From Chryseobacterium sp. SN22 (GTDB lineage Bacteria > Bacteroidota > Bacteroidia > Flavobacteriales > Weeksellaceae), in the NCBI RefSeq assembly GCF_008329705.1, contig NZ_VTSX01000022.1, positions 35,728 to 99,727 of the forward strand: DNA of 64,000 nt. The letters are read 5' to 3'. The notes under the pieces are model-generated. The model was given only the letters and a program-made list of their open reading frames with translations, was not told the DNA's origin and ran no database searches. The position numbers were made by a program, and so were the translations under genes. This document shows, piece after piece, positions 43,435 to 52,194 of this stretch. How positions within the stretch are numbered: the stretch's first letter is position 1; each line of letters opens with the position of its first letter.

Positions 43435-44604
43435 CTAATGCATCAAAACCTTCTGCTCTTTTGCGGTTATGCTTTCCAACACCGTTTTCAAAGCTTTAAT
43501 AAACAGATCGGTTTCCTCCTTTTTGATATTCAGCGCCGGAAGAATCCTCAAAACGGTTTTGTCATTGGAATTTCCTGTGAAGATATGGTGATCGTACAAC
43601 AGACTGTTCCTTACTTCCGCACAATCCCGGTCGAGTTCGATCCCGATCATCAGACCTTTCCTGCGAATGGTCCTGATATGCGGAAAATTTTTAATTTCAT
43701 TTTCAATATATGCTCCCATACTTTGGGCATTTTCGATTAGGCTTTCCTCTTTCATCACGTCCAGTACAGCGATTGCTGCCACGCAAGCCAGATGGTTCCC
43801 GCCAAACGTGGTTCCCAACAGCCCGTTGCTGGCTTTAAATTTCGGATGGATCAGAACGCCGCCGATTGGGAAACCGTTGCCCATCCCTTTCGCTGTCGTG
43901 ATCAGATCGGCCTCGATTCCGAATTCCTGGTGCGCAAAGAAATACCCGCTTCTTCCATATCCCGACTGTACTTCATCCAGAATCAGAACCGAATCATACT
44001 TTTCACACAATTCTTTGATTTTAGTTAAAAATTCAACCGTTGGAATCATAATGCCGCCTACACCCTGGATCCCTTCAATGATCACAGATGAAATCTCATG
44101 GCCTTCTTTTTCAAAAATTTCTTCAAGCTGTCCGATATTGTTCCATTCGGATTTGATAAATCTTTCGTCATAATTTACCGGAGCGACGATCTTCGGATTA
44201 TCGGTTACCGACACGGCCGCTGAAGTCCTTCCGTGGAAGGAGCCGGAAAAATAAAGGACTTTGCTTTTGCCGTTATGGAAAGAAGCCAGCTTTAAAGCAT
44301 TCTCATTCGCTTCCGCTCCCGAATTACACAGGAATAAATGATATTCTTCTAGTCCTGAAAGCTTTCCTAATTTATCCGCCAGTTCAGTCTGCAGTTCGTT
44401 CTGAACGGAATTTGAATAAAAGGATATTTTATCTAACTGCTCTTTTAATCGGTTCTGATAATACGGATGGCTGTGCCCGATGGAGATCACGGCATGGCCT
44501 CCGTAAAAATCAAGGTACTGTTCTCCTTTCTCGTCCCAAAGAAACGATCCTTTGGCTTTTACCGGATTGATATTGAATAATGGATATACGTTGAATAAAT
44601 TCAT
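43435..44604 (-). CDS. argD: N-acyl-ornithine aminotransferase
   Basis: 389 residues. Class III PLP aminotransferase: DFYGGHAVISIGHSHP, GAEANENALKLA, FHGRTSAAVSVT, LILDEVQSGYGRSG and the PLP-Lys in TTAKGMGNG. It makes N-acyl-ornithine from the semialdehyde with glutamate as amino donor. Lies between argC (290-base gap holding a repeat) and argF'. Confidence 0.94.
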   Translation of the reverse strand: MNLFNVYPLFNINPVKAKGSFLWDEKGEQYLDFYGGHAVISIGHSHPYYQNRLKEQLDKISFYSNSVQNELQTELADKLGKLSGLEEYHLFLCNSGAEANENALKLASFHNGKSKVLYFSGSFHGRTSAAVSVTDNPKIVAPVNYDERFIKSEWNNIGQLEEIFEKEGHEISSVIIEGIQGVGGIMIPTVEFLTKIKELCEKYDSVLILDEVQSGYGRSGYFFAHQEFGIEADLITTAKGMGNGFPIGGVLIHPKFKASNGLLGTTFGGNHLACVAAIAVLDVMKEESLIENAQSMGAYIENEIKNFPHIRTIRRKGLMIGIELDRDCAEVRNSLLYDHHIFTGNSNDKTVLRILPALNIKKEETDLFIKALKTVLESITAKEQKVLMH

Positions 44605-44634
44605 GTCTTAATTAATAATTGATGTTTGATTTCT

Positions 44635-44833
44635 TTCTTTTGCCTTGAAGCAAAAGAAACAAAAGTTCAAGACTGGAAACTTCCGCTAAAAATATTTTTG
44701 TCCCCTAAAAATCCCAAAACTCGCGCGAATTATTTATCTGTTCTCTGATCCAATATTGTCTCGCATTTAAACAGTGGATTTTCTCAACGGTTACAAAATT
44801 ATTTTTCTTAACGCTCCATTTCCTAAGTCGGTT
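44635..44833 (-). repeat. Dispersed intergenic repeat, family 2, copy B
   Basis: About 200 bp, colinear with copy A at 39944-40150: hairpin TTTCTTTTGC/GCAAAAGAAA, TTCAAGACTGGAA, CCCAAAACTCGCGCGAAT, AACAGTGG and TTTTCTTAACGCTCC. Fills most of the argC-argD gap. Confidence 0.75.
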
Positions 44834-44894
44834 TTTATTGGTTATAAAATTCACCATTGACTTTTTGACTATTGACTTTATTGACTATTCATCT

Positions 44895-45857
44895 TTAAAA
44901 GGCTGCCGGTTTCAGGTTCAGCCCAAGGTTTTCTTCCCAGCTCATCGCGATATTCATGTTTTGCACTGCCTGGCCGGAAGCGCCTTTTAACAGATTGTCA
45001 ATCGCTGAATGAATGACATTCACATTCCCTCGTTTTTCAATCTGAATCACACAGCGATTGGTATTGACAACCTGTTTCAGATCAATAGCTTTTTCACTGA
45101 CCGTTACAAACGGTTCCTCTGCATAAAAATCCTTAAACCATTGTTCTATATCTGAAAGCTCCGCTTCCGTTTTCACTGTAGAGCTTGTAAATATCCCTCT
45201 TGCAAAATCCCCCCGCCACGGCACAAAATTCAGGCTGACTTCATTTGAGTTCGAAGCAACCAACTGTTGAAGAATCTCATCCACATGTTGATGTGTCAGG
45301 GTTTTATAGGCCGAAATATTATCGTTCCTCCAGGTAAAATGCGTTGTCGCCTGTAAAGACTGTCCTGCGCCCGTAGAACCGGTAATTCCAGTGGTGTATA
45401 CTTCATTCAGCAGGCCTTTTTCTGCCAGGGGAAGCAACGCCAACTGAATGGCTGTAGCAAAACATCCCGGATTGGCAATGCTTCTGGCTCCTGAGAGTTG
45501 TTGTTTATTGATTTCCGGCAATCCATAGATAAAATCCCTGTTGCCAAAATTTCCATCCAGCCGGAAATCATTTCCTAAATCGATGACCAGCGTTTCTTCC
45601 TTTACCGGGTTTTGCGCCAGCCAGTTCCGGCTCTCCTGATGAGGAAGGCACAGGAAAAGAACATCTGTTTCTTCCGGCCGGTCCGTAAGTTTCATTTCAC
45701 AAACGGTTTCAAGATCCGGGTATAAATCCGAAATTTTTGTTCCCGGATGGGAACGGCTGTACAGAAATCTTAAAGACACCTTGGGATGAAAGGCCAGAAG
45801 GCGGACCAGTTCGCTGCCGGTATAACCGTTGGCTCCTATAATTCCTACCGTCTTCAT
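44895..45857 (-). CDS. argC: N-acyl-gamma-glutamyl-phosphate reductase
   Basis: 320 residues. NADP-binding GIIGANGYTGSELVRLL at the N-terminus, catalytic Cys in SIANPGCFATAI, and HVDEIL later. It reduces N-acyl-glutamyl phosphate to the semialdehyde. Lies 88 bases after argG in the same operon. Confidence 0.95.
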   Translation of the reverse strand: MKTVGIIGANGYTGSELVRLLAFHPKVSLRFLYSRSHPGTKISDLYPDLETVCEMKLTDRPEETDVLFLCLPHQESRNWLAQNPVKEETLVIDLGNDFRLDGNFGNRDFIYGLPEINKQQLSGARSIANPGCFATAIQLALLPLAEKGLLNEVYTTGITGSTGAGQSLQATTHFTWRNDNISAYKTLTHQHVDEILQQLVASNSNEVSLNFVPWRGDFARGIFTSSTVKTEAELSDIEQWFKDFYAEEPFVTVSEKAIDLKQVVNTNRCVIQIEKRGNVNVIHSAIDNLLKGASGQAVQNMNIAMSWEENLGLNLKPAAF

Positions 45858-45945
45858 AAAGTTGAATTGATATTTTTAATAAATTTAAACATACTTAAAG
45901 AGTAAAGCTTAAAGCCAATAGCCATTAACCAACAGCCATCAGCAA

Positions 45946-47142
45946 TCATACATTCGCCTTATTTATTTGATGGTATATATTCAGTGAGTTGCTTACGATT
46001 TTCGTATACCCTTTTACATCATCACCGGTCCAGGCTCTATTGGCTTCCCCGTAGCTTCCGAACTTATCGGACATTAAATCATGTACCGACTCAATCCCAT
46101 TTAAAACAAACCGGTACGGATGAAGGGTTACAAACACTTTACCGCTTACCGTTTTCTGGGAATCTATCAAAAAAGATTCGATGTTTCTCATCACAGGATC
46201 CAGGAAAAGCGCTTCATGAAGCCAGTTTCCATACCAATCGGACAGTTGGGATTTCATCATCTGCTGGTACTTTGAAAGTGTATGTTTTTCCAGTAAATGA
46301 TGTGCTTTAATAATCACAGAGGCCGCCGCTGCTTCAAATCCAACCCTTCCTTTAATACCGACAATCGTATCGCCGACGTGAATATCACGGCCGACGCCGT
46401 AAGAGGAAGCCAGCTGTTCAATTTTCTGGATCGCGTAGACCGGATGTTCAAAATGTTCTCCGTTCACTGCTGTAACTTCACCGTTTTTAAATTCAATTTC
46501 CAGTTCCGAAGGCCGGTTTTCTTTAATTTGTGAAGGAAAAGCTTCTTCCGGAAGGCTGTTCCGGGAGGTCAGTGTTTCTTTTCCGCCCACCGATGTTCCC
46601 CATAATCCTTTATTTACGGAATACTGCGCTTTATGGAATTCCATATCGTAACCGTGGCTTCTCAGGAATTCAATTTCCTCTTCGCGCGACAAAGAAAGAT
46701 CACGGATCGGTGTAATGATTTCGACGTCCGGGCACATCACCTGGAAAATCAGGTCAAACCGCACCTGATCGTTTCCCGCTCCCGTACTTCCGTGGGCTAT
46801 GGCATCGACACCGGTTTCTATGGCGTATTTAGCAATTTCCTGAGCCTGGATGGTACGTTCTGCACTAACAGACAGAGGATAGGTATTGTTTTTCAGCACG
46901 TTTCCGAAAATCAGATACTTAACACAAGAATTATAGTAGTCTTCCTGAGCTGCAACGCACCTGTATTCTTTCACTCCGAGATCCATGGCCCTCTTCTCCA
47001 GTTCTTTTTCTTCTTCTTTAGAAAAACCTCCGGTGTTTACAGTAACTGCATACACATCATACCCCAGTATTTCGCTGAGGTATTTGGCACAGTAAGAGGT
47101 ATCCAGACCTCCGCTAAACGCTAAAACTACTTTCTTGCTCAT
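45946..47142 (-). CDS. argG: Argininosuccinate synthase
   Basis: 398 residues from the ATG at 47142 (upstream open frame to 47178 lies inside the preceding gene). ATP-pyrophosphatase loop LAFSGGLDTSYC, GSTGAGNDQVRFDL and later substrate-binding motifs. It joins citrulline and aspartate. Start overlaps the 3' end of the GNAT gene by 29 bases, so coupled translation is likely. Confidence 0.95.
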   Translation of the reverse strand: MSKKVVLAFSGGLDTSYCAKYLSEILGYDVYAVTVNTGGFSKEEEKELEKRAMDLGVKEYRCVAAQEDYYNSCVKYLIFGNVLKNNTYPLSVSAERTIQAQEIAKYAIETGVDAIAHGSTGAGNDQVRFDLIFQVMCPDVEIITPIRDLSLSREEEIEFLRSHGYDMEFHKAQYSVNKGLWGTSVGGKETLTSRNSLPEEAFPSQIKENRPSELEIEFKNGEVTAVNGEHFEHPVYAIQKIEQLASSYGVGRDIHVGDTIVGIKGRVGFEAAAASVIIKAHHLLEKHTLSKYQQMMKSQLSDWYGNWLHEALFLDPVMRNIESFLIDSQKTVSGKVFVTLHPYRFVLNGIESVHDLMSDKFGSYGEANRAWTGDDVKGYTKIVSNSLNIYHQINKANV

Positions 47143-47713
47143 TATTGTATCGATTATCCGGCTGAACATTTTCAGCACTGTTCTTTTTTATATTTTCAGG
47201 AACGAAAAGCATGGCCGTACAAAGGCAGTTCTTCCGTTCTTTCTTCATTAGAATGTCGTAATTCACGCAGCTTTTGCAGCCGTTCCAGAATTCTTCATCC
47301 TGGGTAAGTTCGGAATAAATGACCGGTTTGTAACCGAGATCGCTGTTGATCTTCATGACTGCCTGTCCGGTAGTTAATCCGAAAATCTTGGCTTCCGGAT
47401 ACTTATTCCGGGATAAAGCAAACACTTTATCCTTGATCAGGGTAGCGACTCCAAGGTGTCTGAAATCCGGAGAAACAATCAGTCCGGAATTGGCCACAAA
47501 CTGACCGTGAGACCAGGTTTCTATATAACAGAACCCTACCCATTTTCCGTTATCCGTCGCGACGACCGCATTTCCTTCAGTAATTTTTTTACTGAGATAT
47601 TCAATAGAGCGCTTGGCGATCCCTGTTCCTCTGCGCTGTGCAGAATCATACATTTCCTGCTGTATTTCATTCACATACATCAGATGAATGGATGAGGAAA
47701 CTTCTATATTCAT
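47114..47713 (-). CDS. GNAT acyltransferase, probable N-acyl-glutamate synthase (argA-like)
   Basis: 199 residues from the ATG at 47713; the upstream start at 47737 precedes the expected transcription start. One GNAT domain with CoA motif SPDFRHLGVATLI. The C-terminus carries a cysteine quartet C146-x2-C149-x13-C163-x-C165, a possible zinc site. It heads the arginine cluster, where the first enzyme (N-acetyl- or N-succinylglutamate synthase) is otherwise missing. A GNAT protein in the corresponding cluster of Bacteroides thetaiotaomicron was linked to this step by mutant fitness data, as I recall. So argA function is inferred. Confidence 0.75.
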   Translation of the reverse strand: MNIEVSSSIHLMYVNEIQQEMYDSAQRRGTGIAKRSIEYLSKKITEGNAVVATDNGKWVGFCYIETWSHGQFVANSGLIVSPDFRHLGVATLIKDKVFALSRNKYPEAKIFGLTTGQAVMKINSDLGYKPVIYSELTQDEEFWNGCKSCVNYDILMKKERKNCLCTAMLFVPENIKKNSAENVQPDNRYNNEQESSFSV

Positions 47714-47734
47714 GTATTTATCTGAATTTTTCAG

Positions 47735-47767
47735 CAAATTTAAAATAATATTACTTTAAAAAGCAAA
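47735..47767 (-). promoter_or_regulatory. Promoter of the arginine cluster
   Basis: On the minus strand: TTTG (47767-47764), 21 bases, TAAATTTG (47742-47735). Matches the Bacteroidota consensus fully. The ATG at 47713 follows after 21 bases. Confidence 0.8.
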
Positions 47768-47849
47768 TACTAAAGATATTTTTTATCTTAAAATATTATT
47801 AAAAAGTTAATTTATCTTTACGTTAATTTAATATATTGATAAATTATTA

Positions 47850-47857
47850 TATATTTG
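47850..47857 (+). promoter_or_regulatory. Promoter -7 element (TATATTTG) of the zinc-ribbon HTH gene
   Basis: Full TAnnTTTG match 16 bases before the ATG at 47874. No TTTG at the right distance; the region is extremely AT-rich. Confidence 0.5.
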
Positions 47858-47873
47858 CTAAAAAAATATAGGT

Positions 47874-48290
47874 ATGGAAAATCAATGCCCTAAATGCAAC
47901 AGTATCAAAGCTGTAAAAAGCGGAATCGTTAATGAAAAACAGCGCTTCCTATGCAAAGAATGCGGATATTATTTTACCGTAAAAAAATTAGGAAAACAGA
48001 TTGACGATTATTACGTAACTAAAGCTTTACAGCTGTATCTGGAGGGATTAAGCTTCCGTGAAATCGAACGGATCATAGGGGTTTCCCATGTCACCATCAG
48101 TTCGTGGATCAAAAAATACAACATTACGAGACCGCCCCACTCGGAATTCCATCCGGTCTATAAAATACTGAAACAGAACGAACTGATCGACTATATGTCA
48201 AAAGAAGAAAACATCAAAAATTCAGGCCTTATCATCACCCAATTTGCCGATAAATATATGCTGATCAAATGGGAAAGGTTTAAAAAATGA
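47874..48290 (+). CDS. Zinc-ribbon helix-turn-helix protein, IS1 InsA-like
   Basis: 138 residues. A zinc ribbon (Cys5, Cys8, Cys27, Cys30) is followed by a helix-turn-helix (about 46-82: LQLYLEGLSFREIERIIGVSHVTISSWI). This is the N-terminal architecture of IS1-type transposases (InsA-like). The remaining 55 residues contain no DDE catalytic region, no inverted repeats flank the gene, and no second frame is open. It therefore looks like a domesticated DNA-binding protein rather than a mobile element. It sits just upstream of the acetate/propionate genes and divergent from the arginine cluster, so it may regulate one of them. Confidence 0.75.
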   Translation: MENQCPKCNSIKAVKSGIVNEKQRFLCKECGYYFTVKKLGKQIDDYYVTKALQLYLEGLSFREIERIIGVSHVTISSWIKKYNITRPPHSEFHPVYKILKQNELIDYMSKEENIKNSGLIITQFADKYMLIKWERFKK

Positions 48291-48533
48291 GTTATAAGTT
48301 ATTAATGCTGAATTAAAAATAATTTAACCATTAATAAATCATAGCCTTACAATAGCCTGTATCATGTTTTTCTATCCCTTGAGACAGTGATCAAACATAT
48401 AACTTGAAACTCATAACTCATACTTTATAACTTGCAGCTATATCCTTACCGGTAATATATATTAAATTTTCGTAACTAAATTATTAATTACAATTTGGCT
48501 TTTATAAAAAACAACGCCAAAAATTGATAATTT

Positions 48534-49913
48534 ATGAAGAAATTACTCACTTTTATCGGATTAGCTTTAATCAGCAATTCTTTATATTCCCAGGGATCGC
48601 CGGATTATGGAAGCGGACTGAAACTCAACCTGAATCAACAGGGCGATAAATACGTCAGATTTATTTTATGGGATCAGTTCTGGCTGAGAAATACTGAAAT
48701 GAATCCCGGGAGTATGGTGGGCAGAGAACCTACCGACAATTCCTGGAGCCTGGGAAACCGCCGGCTGCGTGCTCTGGCTTATGCTCAGATCTCCAAAAGA
48801 TACATGATCCTCCTTCATTTTGGAATTAACAATCAAACCTTTATCAACGGTGGCGCCCCGGGAACTACCGGTACCGGTGGAAACGGCAACGGGAAAAAGA
48901 CCCAGCTGTTTTTCCACGATGCCTGGAATGAATATGCCGTAGTTTTACCAGGAGAGGCCGGGAAATTCAGCTTATCCTTAGGAGCCGGGCTGCATTATTA
49001 TATGGGACTTTCCCGGATGACCATGGCTTCCACCCTGAATTTCCTTACCGTAGACTCCCCTGTCTTTACCTGGCCGCTGATCGACAATTCCGACCAGTTT
49101 GCCCGGCAGCTGGGAATGTTTGCGAAAGGAAAATACGGAAAACTGGAATACCGTTTCAGCCTGAACAAACCTTTTGCGACCGATCTTACCCCTGTCAACG
49201 TTACCGATCCGGCAAAAGCCGTGGCCGTAGATAATAATGGAAACCCGAATTTCTCAAAGGCAGGTTATGTGGAATACCAGTTTCTGGATGAAGAATCCAA
49301 TACACTGCCTTTTAAAGTCGGCTCCTATTTAGGAACGAAAAAAGTTTTCAATGTAGGCGCCGGGTTTTATCATCAAAAAGACGGAACACGGACTTCCGTA
49401 AATTCAACTGTTGAAAAGCACGACATCAGCCTTTTTGCCGTGGATGCTTTCGCCGATATTCCTTTGGGCAATGCTAAAAATAAAATGGCCGTTTCCGCTT
49501 ATGCAGGCTATTACAATTACCAGTTCGGCCCGAATTACCTGAGAAATCTTGGAACCATGAACATTGCCGCTTCCGATCCGAATTTTATCGGTCAGAAAGC
49601 CATTGCAGGACCGGGAAACCTTCAGCCTGTGATCGGTACCGGAAATATGATTTATGCGCAGGCCGGATTATTACTGCCAAGCCATGCAGAAAAACCCAAA
49701 ATCAGGATCCAGCCTTTTGCCGCCTATACGCACAAAAGCTTTGAGGCTTTAGATAAATCATCCTCACAATTCGATATCGGAGCCAACTGGTTCCTGGACG
49801 GCCACCACGCTAAAATTACCACCCAGTACTCAACAAGGCCGGTGTATATGAGCCCGACGGAAAGTCCTTCTTCAAAAGGGGAATTTATCGTACAGTTCCA
49901 GATTTATCTATAG
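48534..49913 (+). CDS. Outer-membrane porin-like beta-barrel protein
   Basis: 459 residues with signal peptide (MKKLLTFIGLALISNSLYSQ) and beta-barrel-like sequence throughout, ending in IVQFQIYL, a usual outer-membrane C-terminus. A glycine-rich segment (residues 104-120) may be an outer loop. The protein class is common in Bacteroidota beside MHS transporters. It may let short organic acids cross the outer membrane; this is inference from its neighbours. First gene of the uptake cluster, 77 bases before the transporter ATG. Confidence 0.75.
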   Translation: MKKLLTFIGLALISNSLYSQGSPDYGSGLKLNLNQQGDKYVRFILWDQFWLRNTEMNPGSMVGREPTDNSWSLGNRRLRALAYAQISKRYMILLHFGINNQTFINGGAPGTTGTGGNGNGKKTQLFFHDAWNEYAVVLPGEAGKFSLSLGAGLHYYMGLSRMTMASTLNFLTVDSPVFTWPLIDNSDQFARQLGMFAKGKYGKLEYRFSLNKPFATDLTPVNVTDPAKAVAVDNNGNPNFSKAGYVEYQFLDEESNTLPFKVGSYLGTKKVFNVGAGFYHQKDGTRTSVNSTVEKHDISLFAVDAFADIPLGNAKNKMAVSAYAGYYNYQFGPNYLRNLGTMNIAASDPNFIGQKAIAGPGNLQPVIGTGNMIYAQAGLLLPSHAEKPKIRIQPFAAYTHKSFEALDKSSSQFDIGANWFLDGHHAKITTQYSTRPVYMSPTESPSSKGEFIVQFQIYL

Positions 49914-49990
49914 CAATGTCTGGCATCAGCCATCAAAAAGAAAATTTCAGAAACTCAATAACAAATTTAACCAACACTAAACCAAGCCAT

Positions 49991-51571
49991 ATGAGCGAAA
50001 ATCATCACGATGCTTACCAGAACATGACTGAGAAGCAGAAAAACCGCACGATCTGGAGCGTTATCACCGCCTCCTCCCTCGGCACCCTGATCGAATGGTA
50101 CGACTTCTATATCTTCGGAAGCCTTGCCGTCGTTTTATCGACAAAATTTTTCCCGGCAGACAATCCCACCGCCGCATTCTTATCCACGCTGGCTACATTT
50201 GCTGCAGGATTTGTGGTGAGGCCTTTCGGAGCTCTGTTTTTCGGAAGACTGGGAGATCTCATCGGAAGAAAATACACTTTCCTGGTTACTTTACTGATCA
50301 TGGGATTCTCTACATTCCTTATCGGATGTATTCCGAGCTATGAAACCATCGGGTTTATGGCACCTGTCCTGGTCTTAATTTTAAGATTATTGCAGGGATT
50401 GGCATTGGGCGGAGAATACGGAGGTGCCGCCACTTATGTGGCAGAATACGCCCAGCCGCACCGGCGGGGATACTGGACTTCCTGGATACAGACCACGGCA
50501 ACGGCAGGATTGTTTATTTCATTAATTATTATCTTAATTACGAAAAGCACCTTATCGGCTGAAGATTTTGACAACTGGGGCTGGAGGGTTCCTTTCTGGA
50601 TCTCGATCCTGATGGTAGGTGTTTCATATATCATCCGGAAAAACATGAAGGAATCGCCGCTTTTTGCCAAGGCTAAAAGTGAAGGAAAAACTTCTAAAAA
50701 TCCGTTAAAAGAAAGCTTCGGCAATAAATTCAATTTCAAATTCGTCTTGCTGGCCTTGTTCGGAGCAGCCATGGGACAAGGGGTAATCTGGTATACGGGT
50801 CAGTTTTATGCCATGAGCTTCCTGCAGAAAGTAATGAACATCGAATCCGCACAGGTCGATAAGCTGATGGCGATTGCGCTCCTGATGGGAACGCCGTTCT
50901 TCGTATTTTTCGGGTGGCTTTCCGATAAAGTGGGAAGAAAAGCCATCATGATGACGGGAATGCTGGTTGCGATTCTGGCATACCGTCCCATTTATGATAA
51001 AATGTTCAACAGCATTGACCTGAAATCCAAAACGGTTGCCAAAAACGGCCTGGTTGAAAAAAGAACGGCAAAAATACATGATAAAATTGCGACCGACAGC
51101 CTGATCACCTTCCATAAAGAACTGACGTATACCGACGGGACTTTGATGAAAAAAGACAGCATCGTCCACTGGTCGCCGGCAGGACCTGTCATGAAAGACG
51201 GAAAAGCGGAAGAACCTAAAGTAACCCAGTCCGTTAAAATAAATACCGACACGAATATGCTCCTGATATTTCTAGTATTCATCCAGGTGATTTTCGTAAC
51301 GATGGTATACGGCCCTATTGCCGCATTTTTAGTAGAAATGTTCCCGGTAAGGATCCGTTATACCTCAATGTCGCTGCCTTATCACATCGGAAACGGCGTT
51401 TTCGGGGGACTGCTTCCGGCTGTGGCTACTTATCTGGTAACAACAGGCAAGGAAGCGGGCCACGCCACCTGGTATCTGGAAGGACTTTGGTACCCGATAG
51501 GCGTTGCTTCCGTATGTTTGCTGATCGGATTATTTTATCTTAAAAACAAGAACAACAATATTCACGATTAA
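49991..51571 (+). CDS. MHS-family MFS transporter with a large hydrophilic insert
   Basis: 526 residues from the ATG at 49991 (a longer frame starts at 49916 but adds residues unlike the family). Metabolite:H+ symporter features: LIEWYDFYIFGSLA, GRLGDLIGRK, RLLQGLALGGEYGGAA. About 90 hydrophilic residues (about 332-421) interrupt the second half between two membrane helices. Otherwise 12 helices are expected. Substrate is probably a small organic acid or osmolyte; the neighbouring ligases point to acetate or propionate. Confidence 0.85.
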   Translation: MSENHHDAYQNMTEKQKNRTIWSVITASSLGTLIEWYDFYIFGSLAVVLSTKFFPADNPTAAFLSTLATFAAGFVVRPFGALFFGRLGDLIGRKYTFLVTLLIMGFSTFLIGCIPSYETIGFMAPVLVLILRLLQGLALGGEYGGAATYVAEYAQPHRRGYWTSWIQTTATAGLFISLIIILITKSTLSAEDFDNWGWRVPFWISILMVGVSYIIRKNMKESPLFAKAKSEGKTSKNPLKESFGNKFNFKFVLLALFGAAMGQGVIWYTGQFYAMSFLQKVMNIESAQVDKLMAIALLMGTPFFVFFGWLSDKVGRKAIMMTGMLVAILAYRPIYDKMFNSIDLKSKTVAKNGLVEKRTAKIHDKIATDSLITFHKELTYTDGTLMKKDSIVHWSPAGPVMKDGKAEEPKVTQSVKINTDTNMLLIFLVFIQVIFVTMVYGPIAAFLVEMFPVRIRYTSMSLPYHIGNGVFGGLLPAVATYLVTTGKEAGHATWYLEGLWYPIGVASVCLLIGLFYLKNKNNNIHD

Positions 51572-51614
51572 GTGCTGAAGCATTTAAATTTTTATTAATT
51601 TTAAATCTACTAAA

Positions 51615-51842
51615 ATGAACGGACTAAAAAAAATATTAGGTATACTCTGGATCGCCATTGCACTGGTGGTAGGATATTTCGGGATTACGGTCTTGGGAAT
51701 CCCCAAAATCAGCTCAGGAAAACAGGAAGATCTGGTTTTCGGAATTATCGTCCTGTTTGTGCTGATGCCGATTATCTCAGGCGGACTGGCGATTTTCGGC
51801 TATTATGCCCTGATCGGGGAATATGCTGACGAGAAAAGCTAA
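51615..51842 (+). CDS. Small two-helix membrane protein (DUF6814-like)
   Basis: 75 residues with helices at about 6-27 and 41-67. This small protein type occurs next to MHS transporters in flavobacteria; its role is unknown and it may be a transporter subunit. It lies 43 bases after the transporter stop. Confidence 0.65.
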   Translation: MNGLKKILGILWIAIALVVGYFGITVLGIPKISSGKQEDLVFGIIVLFVLMPIISGGLAIFGYYALIGEYADEKS

Positions 51843-51852
51843 GTGATGAATG

Positions 51853-51911
51853 ATGAATGGTAATTGATCAGTGATGGATAAATTTCCGTCAAACGATCAA
51901 TTACCATTCAT
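51853..51911. repeat. 17-bp inverted repeat
   Basis: Perfect arms ATGAATGGTAATTGATC (51853-51869) and complement (51895-51911), 25-base loop. No T-run follows directly. It separates the small membrane protein from the two-component genes. Confidence 0.65.
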
Positions 51912-51999
51912 TAATTATTTATCATAAAAAAAGTTATAAAATATAAATGACGGATTACCTGTCATAAGATGATCAATCATCATTTATCAATCATCAATC

Positions 52000-52194
52000 A
52001 TGAAAAAAAGACACGAACAAAAACTGATTATCCTGAGCATCGGGCTTCTGATCGCCTTCAGCATTCCTATATCGCTGCTGTTCAACAGTTCCCGTGAAGT
52101 TTTCGGTTATCCGGTGATTCTAGTCTATATTTTCGTGGTCTGGATGATTTCCATCATTATTTCTTTTGTAATTGTAAAAAAGCATGATGAGTAG
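52000..52194 (+). CDS. Small two-helix membrane protein next to the SSS kinase
   Basis: 64 residues, helices at about 9-27 and 38-59, basic ends. It overlaps the kinase gene by 11 bases, so coupled translation and a physical partnership are likely. It recalls the small subunits (DUF4212 or DUF485 types) found with solute:sodium symporters, but shorter; no clear family. Confidence 0.65.
   Translation: MKKRHEQKLIILSIGLLIAFSIPISLLFNSSREVFGYPVILVYIFVVWMISIIISFVIVKKHDE

Noticed and set aside
47874..48290. IS1 insertion sequence
   Set aside because: Only the zinc ribbon and HTH are present. No DDE part, no terminal inverted repeats and no target duplication were seen.
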